Positions 40,519 to 51,243 of a stretch of 57,183 nt of DNA are shown one piece after another. The notes below the pieces were generated by a model. That model was given only the letters and a program-made list of their open reading frames with translations, was not told the DNA's origin and made no database searches. Origin of the DNA: Multifurca ochricompacta (lineage: Eukaryota; Basidiomycota; Agaricomycetes; Russulales; Russulaceae). A program made the position numbers and the translations under genes. The stretch's first letter is position 1. Every line of letters begins with the position of its first letter. The stretch spans positions 1 through 57,183 of the forward strand of contig WTXG01000228.1 in assembly GCA_022496185.1 (NCBI GenBank), read 5' to 3'.

Positions 40519-43500
40519 TTGGCTCGACCCCATCGGCCTGGGCAAGAGCGTTACATGTAACTTCTGTGTACACTAGTCGATTCAAATCGTTGAAAATACC
40601 AGTACATTTTGAAACTACACAGAAGACGGCCGACCGAGATATCCTGGTGGACTCTGGAGCCACCGATAACTTCATCAGCCAGCGACTTGTAAAAGTCCTG
40701 GGGTTAGGGACACTTATGCTCCCTCAAGAAAAAAACATCTGGAACATAGATGGGACAGCCAACAAAGCCGGAAGAATCACACACTACACCGACCTAAATG
40801 TACAAGTTGGAGAGAACACAAAGACAATTCGTTTCCTCGTCACCGACCTTGGTGCTGAAGATCTCATCCTGGGTTACCCCTGGCTTGCGGCCTTTGAGCC
40901 AAAGATAAACTGGACGGATGCGACCATGGACAAAGAATCCTACCCTGTCATCGTCACATCCCTAGGGTACGATTATGCTGTACGACATCCCGCCATCCGA
41001 GCCATTGTTATGGGAGAGCAAGCCACATGGGATGATCTAGAGCCTAGCGATCAAGTATACTGCTACACGACGAAGGCTTCTGAGTTGGCACAGAAAGCAA
41101 TGGAGGGACAAGAAACCAAAACCTTTGAAAATACTGTCCCCAAAGAGTACCAACGTCACTATAAGGTATTCTCCGAGGAGGAATCCCAACGATTCCCACC
41201 TTCACGACCCTGGGACCACGCCATCGACTTCATGCCAGACACTCCCCCTGCTATCGACTGTAAAATTTATCCTCTGTCACAAAAAGAACAGGAGGCGTTG
41301 ACTGCCTTTCTGGAAGAACATCTCGCTAAAGGTTACATCCGCCCGTCGAAATCACCCTATGCGTCACCCTTCTTCTTCATCAAAAAGAAGGACGGCAAAC
41401 TACGCCCAGTACAGGATTACCGAAGAATCAATGCTTACACGATCCGAAATGCCTATCCTCTTCCACTCATACCAGAGCTTATCGATACAATGAGAAGTAA
41501 GGCGTTGTTCTCTAAAATGGACATCCGTTGGGGTTACAATAACATACGCATTCGCGAGGGGGATCAGGAGAAAGCCGCATTCAAGACTAATCAAGGGCTT
41601 TTTGAACCTAACGTCATGTTTTTCGGGTTGACCAACTCACCGGCAACATTCCAAGCGATGATGAACCACATATTCCGAGAGCTCATACTAACCGGAGAAG
41701 TGGTTGTCTACATGGATGATATCTTAGTTGCGACTAAAGACGATCTCTCTCACCATCGAGCCCGTGTCCATCAGGTCTTGGATATCTTACACGACCATGA
41801 CCTCTACTTAAAACCGGCAAAATGCTCCTTTGAACAGAAAAGCGTCGAGTACCTGGGGGTTATACTCGAGGGAGGGCGCGTACGCATGGACCCAGTTAAG
41901 GTACAAGGAATTAGGGAATGGCTGACACCCACGAGCATCAAAGATGTCAGATCCTTTATTGGGTTCTGTAACTTTTATCGGCGCTTTGTCAAAGGATTCT
42001 CGGGAATCGCTCGCCCACTGAACGACCTTCTAAAAAAGGATACGCCGTGGCATTGGGATGCACCCCAGCAGGAAGCGTTCGAGCAAATTAAAGGCATCGT
42101 AGGAGCAGAACCAGTACTCATCCAACCAGATCTAAACCAGCCCTTCGAACTGGAAGTAGACGCCTCCCACTTTGCAAACGGAGCTGTACTGTATCAACAT
42201 GACAATGCACAAATTCTGCACCCAGTAGCATATTACTCAGAGACCTTCTCTCCCGCTGAACGAAATTACGACATTTGGGATAGAGAGTTGCTTGCCATTG
42301 TCAAAGCCCTACGTCACTGGCGACCCTATCTGGCCGGCGCCTCTCACAAAACTGTTATCCACACGGATCATTCCAACCTTTTATATTGGAAAGAGCCTCA
42401 CAAAATCAGTCGGCGAGTGGCACGAGAAGTTCTAGAGCTCGAAGAATACAACTTCACCTTGAAACACATTGCAGGAAGTCGTAATGCACGAGCAGATGCA
42501 TTGTCGCGCAGACCAGACATGCATACAGGAGAGGACGACAATAATAACATCGTAGTCCTCCCGGAAGAAGTGTTCGCACGAACTGCGATAGTCAGCCTCC
42601 ATGATATGGATCTATGGGCACAGGTCTCACAAAACATGAACCAAGAACTTTGCCGATCATGGGCCGATGCACATAACCTAAAAGAAATTAACGGCCTATG
42701 GTGGAAAGACGGAGATCGACTCGTTGTCACCGGTGGCGACAACATTAAGAGGGGGGTGATCCATTTTCACCACGACCTTCCCTCTGCTGGCCACCCCGGC
42801 ATCACCAATACCTACACCCTCGCCAAACGAGATTATTGGTGGCCCAACATGAAACGAGACGTTGAAGACTATGTGAAAGGATGCGCTGCATGTCAGGCAA
42901 ACAAGGTCAACACCCACCCAAAAGTCCCACCAATATACCCCATCACACCCACCGCATCGACCCCATTCCAGACCATCGCTATGGATTTCATAGTCAAACT
43001 CCCTGAGTCACAAGGGTTCAACTCTATCCTTACGATCACCGATCATGACTGTTCGAAGGCAGCCCTTTTCATACCGTGCAAAGAAACTATCACCGCCGAA
43101 GGAGTGGCAAAACTATACCTTGATCATGTTTACCGCCACTACGGACTCCCCCAGAAGGTCATCTCCGATCGAGATACTCGGTTTACATCGACATTCGCAC
43201 GAGCCCTGTGCAAAATATTGAACATCACGCAAAATATATCCACAGCATACCACCCACAAACCGACGGACAGTCGGAACGAACCAATCAGTGGTTAGAACA
43301 GTATCTGCGGTTCTGGTGTAATAGACGACAAGATGATTGGGCCCAATGGCTCTCCACGGCGGAGTTCGCTCACAACTCCTGGCCCAATGGGACGACAAAG
43401 ACTACTCCATTCTCCCTTATCATGGGCTGGACCCCACGAACCACATGGGTAGATAAGCCCACTAATGTGCCATCCGTAACCCAACGTATCGACCAATGGA

Positions 43501-44024
43501 AGGAACTGCAACAATCGGCCAATGAGAATCTACTGAAGGCGCAAGAGCTCCTATCGGCACTGCCTCACAAATTCACACCTTATCAAGCCAATGATTGGGT
43601 CTGGCTCGAAGGGAAGAACATTCACACGTCACATCCCTCGGCTAAGTTAGCGCCCCGACGTCACGGACCTTTCCAAATCAGGAGGAAACTGTCGGACGTT
43701 TCATACGAACTTAAACTCCCTGAGAAATGGAAGATCCACCCGGTCTTCCATGCACGGCTACTGACTCCGTACAAGGAAACTTCCATGCACGGTGAAAACT
43801 TCCCAAGACCACCACCTGACCTTGTTGATGGAGAAGCGGAGTGGGAAGTGGATCGCATACTGGACTCATCCCGAAGAGGCCGAAGGCGCAAGTTACATTA
43901 CTTGATCAAGTGGAAGGGTTCCCAGACTCTGACAGTTCGTGGGAGCCTGCCGAGAATATCTTCGCCCCAGCCCTTATCACGGAGTTCCATTTACGACATC
44001 CCCAAGCGCCCAGAACATAGTTAA
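40519..44024 (+). CDS. Gypsy E pol: protease, RT, RNase H, integrase, chromodomain
   Basis: Open in the -1 frame from 40440, about 1170 residues after the shift. In order: protease ILVDSGATDNFIS (Asp at 40650); RT with [35 protein letters not shown] and active site YMDDILVAT (41708); RNase H with EVDASHFANGAVLYQ and HTDHSNLLYW; integrase HHCC (HHDLPSAGHPG ... CAACQANK) and core with MDFIVKLPES, SDRDTRFTSTFA and NISTAYHPQTDGQSERTNQW. It ends in a chromodomain start (EWEVDRILDSS, LHYLIKWKG). One base is missing in an A/G run at about 43911-43916: copy G has AAAGGG where E has AAGGG. The chromodomain end is therefore read out of frame to 44024 instead of stopping at 44018-44020. Everything else is intact, so E may have been active recently. 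Confidence 0.92.
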
Positions 44025-44100
44025 AAGAGTTGATTCTTAGCCCTAGACGGACCCCCCCAGAACCACACTTTACCAGCAACGTTCTATTATCCACCTAAAC

Positions 44101-45286
44101 ATGTCCTCTTCCTTCATCGCTGCCTCCACTGCCGTCGACGCCTTCACTACTGTGGTTGTGGAAGCATTCCCGTCCGCTCACCCCTCCACTCGTCCCTCCT
44201 CTCCTATCGACTACGAAGCCGCAGAAGAACGAGTTAAAACCAGTCACCAAACCCCAACAACGACTTTGACCACTCTGAAGAACCGCACCCGAATGACCTT
44301 ATCGGCATGGAACAGGATGACGACGTTCCCGAATTCCCCTTCTTCACCAATAATCCGAACTCCTCTATGTACTTCCCGCTTGAGATCACAATGGCTGATG
44401 GAACAAAGGAGATAGCTAAGTACATCTTCTACACCAATGGAGGGATGGACGTCGCAGGTTGTATGAAGAAAGACGGACCTGTTTACGGGGCCCCCGTCTA
44501 TTTGGAGGAGCGGTACACTGGGCGTCTCCACCACACGATGAGTGACGAACAGCTGGGACATCTCGCGGCTGACGACTCCCGAGCGTTCGCGATTGACGAG
44601 GTGTTGAACGATATGCGCCTTCCGCGTCTCAAGGCTGAGGTAATGAGACTGCGGAAGACCCTTACACTGCGCACGACGTTGAACACCCAGTACAAAGAGT
44701 ATGCGAAACAAATGACGAGGCTCACAAGAGGGATGTTCCAAGTGGAACAAGAGTTAACGGAGATCCGGAAAAGATTGGAGAAGGGGGATGCGTACCAAAC
44801 CATAGCGGAAAGGTACGCAGATACTTATGCGCGGCCCCTTCCACCACGATCACTAGGAGCGGCACCACAACTGCTACCAAACCGGTTCGAGATGCCGCGA
44901 ATGCATGAAAACCCCCGAGGCGAGACGTGCTGGCGATGTGACAGCAAATATCACATCAGCTGGAACTGCCCCCTGAATCGCAAATGGTGTCGTCACTGCC
45001 GCAGCAACCTACACTGGAGCCGGTTCTGCATCTTCCGCCGTATGGGGGTTGCCCCGACGATTGTCAACCCTTCGGGTGGTGTGGTAAATGCCTACGCCAC
45101 AATGCAGGCCATCGCGAACTAGACTGTCCAGTCTACGACATGTGCCCCCAGTGTGGACGACGCGGCCCATATGGCTTCCTACGCACACACCAATGCGCGG
45201 CTGACGAGATGTACACCATGGAGGATCGAAATTTAGCAGACGATTATGTGGACCTGGTACAGGATGATGATGGTGCGCGTCTCTAG
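44101..45286 (+). pseudogene. Gypsy E ORF3: extra zinc-knuckle protein (two 1-base breaks)
   Basis: Lies between pol and the 3' LTR, where simple chromoviruses have no gene. It starts at ATG 44101 (MSSSFIAAS), 77 bases after the pol stop. The frame changes near 44236 (one A fewer than copy G) and near 45075 (one G fewer). Corrected, it would be about 395 residues. Features: a Ser/Thr/Pro start, an acidic DDDVPEFPFFTNNP, YFPLEITMADGTKEIAKYIF, YLEERYTGRLHHTMSDEQLG, a helical region with coiled-coil look (EYAKQMTRLTRGMFQVEQEL), then a cysteine cluster. The cluster has CWRCDSKYHISWNC and CRHCRSNLHWSRFC (both CX2CX4HX4C), CGKCLRHNAGHRELDC, and CPQCG...THQC. It ends with an acidic tail. It looks like a nucleic-acid-binding second capsid-type protein. 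The function is unknown. Confidence 0.82.
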
Positions 45287-45317
45287 CTGGGTCAGCTCGA
45301 ACCAGAAAGGAGGGTGA

Positions 45318-45899
45318 TGTTACGACCAGGACCCAGTCCTCCATTTTCTTTACCCTCCCCAACACGGACCCTTCCCTTCCGCCCACCCTTCACTTCCTGA
45401 TCACGTCCCGTCCTGGGACCCCTCGCGTGCACTGCTTCCTTCCCCGTGACCGTCATTTGTACATGTTTACGTGTTGTTTATACTTGCTTATGCTTTCCTT
45501 ATCTCTTATCTCCTTATCTCTAAGACCGGACACTTACTTAATTCCCTATCAGAAGCTCGGCTCTACGCCCTCCGCTTTGTATATTTGGGCCCACATGACT
45601 CCGATATCTTATCATTAGACACTCATTCGATTACGTATATAAGTCCGCTGTAACTACATTGTAGACTTCAGACTCGACTTATTGAATACATTGGTGCTTG
45701 TCTTCTGGACTCTCCCTTGAACGCTTTGACTCGACCCTCTCAGTACTTCTGGTACTTTCCGCTTAACATCGTCTTAGAGCGCAGCCTCTTTGACTTGACC
45801 TCTCATACACCACTCAAAGGGGCCCTATTGGTCTCTTACCTGATCACGAACGAACGCTGTCACACAAGTTGTGTGGAACGTCCCGCACCAGACGTAACA
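45318..45899 (+). repeat. Gypsy E 3' LTR
   Basis: 582 bp, starts TGTTACGACCAGG right after the polypurine tract and ends CCAGACGTAACA. Four single-base homopolymer losses account for the length difference from the 5' LTR. Confidence 0.93.
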
Positions 45900-48800
45900 T
45901 TACGGAGGGCGTGCCCGTGGAGGAATACGTATTGTGAGAGAGAAGGAGAGGGGTCGGCAAGGATACCATGTTTGGTGAGAATGTGTGCAGGAAGCGAAGA
46001 GGACAGGGATGGCGGTAAGGAGGCAAGATATTGTCCAATGAGATCGTCAGCGTGAATATAACGGTAGTCAACCCATTCATTGTCACTAGAGGGAAAACCC
46101 TTCCATCGAACCAAAAATTGGAGGCGACCTGTGCGACCAGCGCGTCGGTGACTGATGATGTGATCGACCTCGACTTCTTCGACGCCATTGACAAGGACCA
46201 GCGGAGGGCGGTGGGGTGATGGACCATGTGCTTGGGTAGTGATGTAGGGCGAGAGTAAAGAGGCGTGAAAGACGTCATGTATCCGCAAAGAGGGTGGTAA
46301 ATCGAGCTTGAAAGCCACGGGGGAGATAACGCGAGTAATTGTGAACGGGCCATGACGCCGCAGGGCAAGCTTCTGCGAGGGGAAGAGCGAGGAGATGTTC
46401 TTACCCTCGAGCCAGACCTTGTCATTAACTGCAAATACTGGAGTGATTTGGGTCATGTCGGCGAGGACACGGGTGGCGATTCGGCGAGCAGAGATGATTG
46501 CGGAGAGACGTTCTGTTAACGAGGGTATTGGGGACGAGATGTGAGAGGTAGGGGGATGAGGTCGGAAGCCTAACAGTAATTCATGTGGACTGAGTTTTGT
46601 GCCATTGTGTCGCCATCTGTTGTGTACGAACTCAGCCATAGGGAGTAGGGGAGCCCAGGTGTGGGGGTTGCCAAAGGTCCAATGGCGGAGGTATTGTTCA
46701 ACCCAGCGATTCATGCATTCCGATTGGCTGTCCATTTGTGGATGAAAAGCAGTGCTAGTATTCTGTGATATAGAGAGTAATGCGCAGAGTTTGGAAACAA
46801 ACTTAGAGGTGAAGCGAGGGTCCCGATCGGATATGACGTGTTTGGGGATGCCAAAGAGGGGAAAGAGATGTTTAAAGTAGAGAGAGGCGACCTGAGTCCC
46901 AGTGATCGTCGTCGAGCATGGGATGAACTTGGCGGACTTGGAGCACCCCTGATCAACAATAGTCAGGATAGCATTGTGCCCCTGCGACGCGGGAGGTCAG
47001 TAATGAGATCGAGGGAGATATACTGAAAGGGTCCATCGGAAGCCGGAGTGTTGAAAGAGAAGAGGGGAACATCAGTTTTTTGCGGGGCTTTGACGCTTGA
47101 CATTCGTGACATCCTTTGACATAGTCAGTCACGAATTGTTGCAGGTTTGGGCCAGCGTAGATTTCAGAGACTAGATCCCACGTATTCCGTTGCCCAGGGT
47201 GACAGCAAGTGGGTGATCGTGGAATTGCTTGCAATCTCGCGATAGGAATCCGGGTCTTCTTGAGTTGAATTACTGCGAGGGACCAGTTCTCATCCGGCAG
47301 GAGAATCTCTTGGTCGTTATCTCCTTTACCATCATTGTATCCGGCGGCATGATAGTAGATCTGCAATTATATTGTGTTTACCCTGAATAGGTTTTATTAC
47401 GAAGTTATATTCCATGAGATCGAGATGCCATCGGGCCTGTCGTCTATTAAGTTTTGAGGTTTCGGAATACTGTAAATTATGGTGATCTGAGAAGATGGTT
47501 AATTTATGAGGGGAACCATCAAGTATTGTCACCATTCTTGTAAAGGAAGCCAAATTGCGAACAACTCTCTGTCGTAAATATCCCAGTTGCGTTGTGTTTG
47601 ATCGAGGGATTTGGAAAGGAATGCAACGGGTGTAGTCGCCCTACGTCATCTTGTTGGGATAGTTCAGCCCCTATCGCGTATCCTGAGGCATCGGTTGTGA
47701 CAAAGAAGGGGAGGTCGAGACGGGGTTGTCGAAGGACGGGGGGCACTACTAAACGCCTTCTTTAGACCTTGGAAGGCGTCTTCTTCCTTGTCAGTCCATG
47801 TCCATGGGACTAGAAGCTTTGTGAGGTTGATGAGTGGTCTGGCGAGTTGTGAATATCCTTTGATGAAGCGGCGATAATAGTTACCGAATCCTAGATAACT
47901 GCGGACTTGTTTTACTGTTTTGGGGGTCGGCCAATCTAGAAGACCATTTACTTTCGCTGGATCCATGCGGATAACGCCGTGTTCAAGGATAACGCCCAAG
48001 TAATCGACTTTTGTTGTGTGGAATATGCATTTTGACGGTTTCAGGTAGAGATCGTTGTCTGAGAGGATTTGTAGAACGCAGGTTACGCATTTTTGGTGGA
48101 AAGAAATATCGTTTGAGGTAGCGATAAGGATATCGTCCATATATATTACAAGCCATCCTTCGTCGAGCTCTTTTCGAAAGATCGCGTTCATCATCGTTTG
48201 GAAAGTTGCGGGGAATTCGTCAGTCCGAAGTACATTACCAGGGGTTCAAAGAGGCCTTTATTTGTTTTGAAAGCAGCTTTCCACTGATTGCCTTCTTTGA
48301 TGCGAATGTTATTGTAACCCCATCGTATGTCGAATTTGGTGAATAGTGCAGCGTTTTGGACTTTTGCGATCAGTTCATCGATGAGGGGTAATGGGTAGGT
48401 GTTGCGGAGGGTGTGTTCGTTGAGCTTGCGATAGTCTTGTACCGGTTGAAGTTTACCGTCCTTTTTCTTGACGAAGAAGAAGGGGGAAGCATATTGTGAT
48501 TTTGACTCACGAATGTATCCCTTGGCGAGGTGTTCATGGAGGAATTCTTCGAGTGCCAATTGTTCTTTTGGATTGAGGGGATATATTTTACAGTCCAGGG
48601 TGTTTGGCGCATCAGATTTAAGGTCGATCGCGTGATCCCATCAGCGTGCCTCTGGGAAGCGAAGGGCTTCGTCCTCTGAGAAGACTTTGGCGAACTGCTG
48701 GTATTGTGACGGTATAGCAAGATCCGGGGGCTGTTGTGTTGTGAGTTCTGCAGATGGGGATATGCGCATGATGAGTTCTTCCCTGGTAGGAGTCCTAGAG

Positions 48801-49351
48801 AAGCGGCTGTGGGCATGTGATGTTTTTGTCTTCGTGGGAGGATATGTACGGCCTCTTGGACGGTTGCCTGAAGCCAATCGATGGTTGGTGTAGTTCGCGC
48901 AAGCCAGGGATAGCCTAGGATAAGATTTTCTTTACCAAGATCTGCAACAAAGAAGTCAAGGAGGTGGACGGATGAGCCAGTTTGAACTGTGCAAGGAAGA
49001 TAGTGAGTGATTTGACCGGTGGCATTTGCAGATCCATCGGCATTGGAGAGGGATTTTGGTATTTGTAGCGGGCAGGTAAGCAAGTTGTGTATAGAGATGA
49101 AACGTTTGTTGACGAAATTTTTGGTCGCGCCACTGTCAACGAGCGCGGAGACGGTCCCAATAGTAGAAAAGTTGGTTTGTATTGAAAGAGACTTCGGTAC
49201 AAATCGATCTACGATAGCCCTCAGGGTGGGACGACCCCTCAGGCTGTTACAAAATCCGAATCAGCAGCGAGTAGGGTTTGTACCTGGTCTTCCTGTTCTT
49301 TGGTTAACCCTTTAATCATAGCGACGATGGCAGCAACATCGGGTTGTGTAT
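45900..49351 (-). pseudogene. Gypsy F: gag tail and pol, decayed and inverted
   Basis: Minus-strand chromovirus of another family. 49351-49240 encodes the end of gag (MIKGLTKEQEDQVQTLL). Then protease (VDSGATKNFVNKRF near 49140), RT (LQPVQDYRKLNEHTLRNTYP, YMDDILIATSND near 48140), RNase H (TTDASGYAIGAELSQ, FSDHHNLQY), integrase (HPGQRNTWD, YVKGCHECQASK) and a chromodomain (VEVDHIISHRRAGRTGRLQF, LVRWKGFPSSDNEWVDY). Many frame changes split it (about 48190, 47660, 47330, 46960 and 46740). It breaks at 45904 within codon text HGHALRN; the continuation is at 56826 in the other orientation. Confidence 0.88.
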
Positions 49352-49938
49352 TGTTACGTCCGGTGCGGGACGTTCCACACAACTTGTGTGACAGCGTTCG
49401 TTTGTGATCAGGTAAGAGACCAATAGGGCCCCTTTGAGTGGTGTATGAGAGGTCAACGTCAAAGAGGCTGCGCTCTAAGACGATGTTAAGCGGAAAGTAC
49501 CAGAAGTACTGAGAGGGTCGAGTCAAAGCGTCCAAGGGAGAGTCCAGAAGACAAGCACCGATGTATTCAATAAGTCGAGTCTGAGGTCTACAGTGTAGTT
49601 ACAGCGGACTTATATACGTAATCGAATGAGCGTCTAATGATAAGATATCGGAGTCATGTGGGCCCAAATATACGAAAGCGGAGGGTGTAGAGCCGAGCTT
49701 CTGATAGGGAATTAAGTAAGTGTCCGGTCTTAGAGATAAGGAGATAAGAGATAAAGGAAAGCATAAGCAAGTATAAACAGCACGTAAATATGTACAAATG
49801 ACAATCACGGGGAAGGAAGTAATGCACGTGAGGGGTCCCAGGATGGGGACGTGATCAGGAAGTGAAGGGTGGGTGGAAGGGAAGGGTCCGTGTTGGGGAG
49901 GGTAAAGAAAAGTGGAGGACTGGGTCCTGGTCGTAACA
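49352..49938 (-). repeat. Gypsy G 3' LTR
   Basis: 587 bp; on the plus strand it runs TGTTACGTCCGG to GGTCGTAACA. Same family as the E LTRs. Confidence 0.92.
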
Positions 49939-49969
49939 TCACCCTCCTTTCTGGTTCGAGCTGACCCAG

Positions 49970-51163
49970 CTAGAAACGCGCACCATCATCATCCTGCACC
50001 AGGTCCACATAATCGTCTGCTAAGTTTCGATCCTCCATGGTATACGTCTCGTCAGCCGCACATTGGTGTGTGCGTAGGAAGCCATACGGGCCGCATCATC
50101 CACACTGGGGGCACATGTCGTAGACTGGGCAGTCTAGTTCGCGATGGCCTGCATTGTGGCGTAGGCATTTACCACACCACCCCGAAGGGTTGACAATCGT
50201 CGGGGCAACCCCCATACGGCGGAAGATGCAGAATCGGCTCCAGTGTAGGTTACTGCGGCAGTGACGACACCACTTGCGATTAAGGGGGCAGTTCCAGCTG
50301 ATGTGATATTTGCTGTCACATCGCCAGCATGTCTCGCCTCGGGGGTTTTCATGCATTTGCGGCATCTCAAACCGGTTTGGCAGTAGTTGTGGTGCCGCTC
50401 CTAGTGATCATGGTGGAAGAGGCCGCGCATAAGTATCTGCATACCTTTCCGCGATGGTTTGGTACGCATCCCCCTTCTCTAATCTTTTCCGGATCTCCGT
50501 TAACTCTTGTTCCACTTGGAACATCCCTCTTGTGAGCCTCGTCATTTGTTTCGCATACTCTTTGTACTGGGTGTTCAACGTCGTGTGCAGTGCAAGGGTC
50601 TTCCGCAGTCTCATTACTTCAGCCTTGAGACGCGGAAGGCGCATATCGTTCAACACCTCGTCAATCGCAAACGCTCGGGGGTCGTCAGCCGCGAGATGCC
50701 CCAGCTGTTCGTCACTCATCGCGTGGTGGAGACGTCCAGTGTACCGCTCCTCCAAATAGACGGGGGCCCCATAAACGGGTCCGTCTTTCTTCATACAGCC
50801 TGCGACGTCCATCCCTCCATTGGTGTAAAAGATGTACTTAGCTATCTCTTTTGTTCCATCAGCCATTGTGATCTCGAGCGGGAAGTACATAGAGGAGTTT
50901 GGATTATTGGTGAAGAAGGGGAATTCGGGAACGTCGTCATCCTGTTCCATGCCGACGAGGTCATTCAGGTGCGGTTCTTCAGAGTGGTCAAAGTCGTTGT
51001 TGGGGTTCGGTGACTGGTTTTTAACTCGTTCTTCTGCAGCTTCGTAGTCGATAGGAGAGGAGGGACAAGTGGAGGGGTGAGCGGACGGGAAAGCTTCCAC
51101 AACCACAGTAGTGGCAGCGAAAGCGTCAATGGCAGCGGAGGCAGCGATGAAGGAAGAGGACAT
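49970..51163 (-). pseudogene. Gypsy G ORF3 (frame intact except three CGA-to-TGA stops)
   Basis: 1194 bases, 397 codons in a single frame from ATG 51163. It lacks the two 1-base losses seen in E and so gives the best view of the ORF3 reading frame. Between SEEP and DDVPEF it reads in frame through HLNDLVGMEQ. Stops are at about 50408 (E: CGA), 50096 (E: CGA in CPQCGRRG) and nowhere else in the part I could follow. Amino-acid differences from E are few and mostly mild (HHA/HHT, ADDP/ADDS). All four cysteine motifs remain. Confidence 0.82.
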
Positions 51164-51243
51164 GTTTGAGTGGGTAATAGAACGTTGCTGGTAAAGTGTG
51201 GTTCTGGGGGGGTTCGTCTAGGGCTAAGAATCAACTCTTTTAA

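Larger units (their letters stand above)
38402..45899 (+). mobile_element. Gypsy E, near-complete Ty3/gypsy chromovirus with extra ORF3
   Basis: 7498-bp element: 5' LTR, PBS, gag, pol, ORF3, polypurine tract (AAAGGAGGGTGA), 3' LTR. The LTRs are nearly identical; most differences are single bases lost from homopolymers. This means a recent insertion. It does not have matching target duplications (TGTAA left, TTACG right), explained in the findings by an inversion. A copy, G, lies inverted at 49352-56825. Confidence 0.92.

Noticed and set aside
38397..45904. A normal 5-bp target duplication for gypsy E
   Set aside because: Left flank TGTAA and right flank TTACG do not match; the inversion model accounts for the right flank, and a deletion at the Copia LTR for the left.
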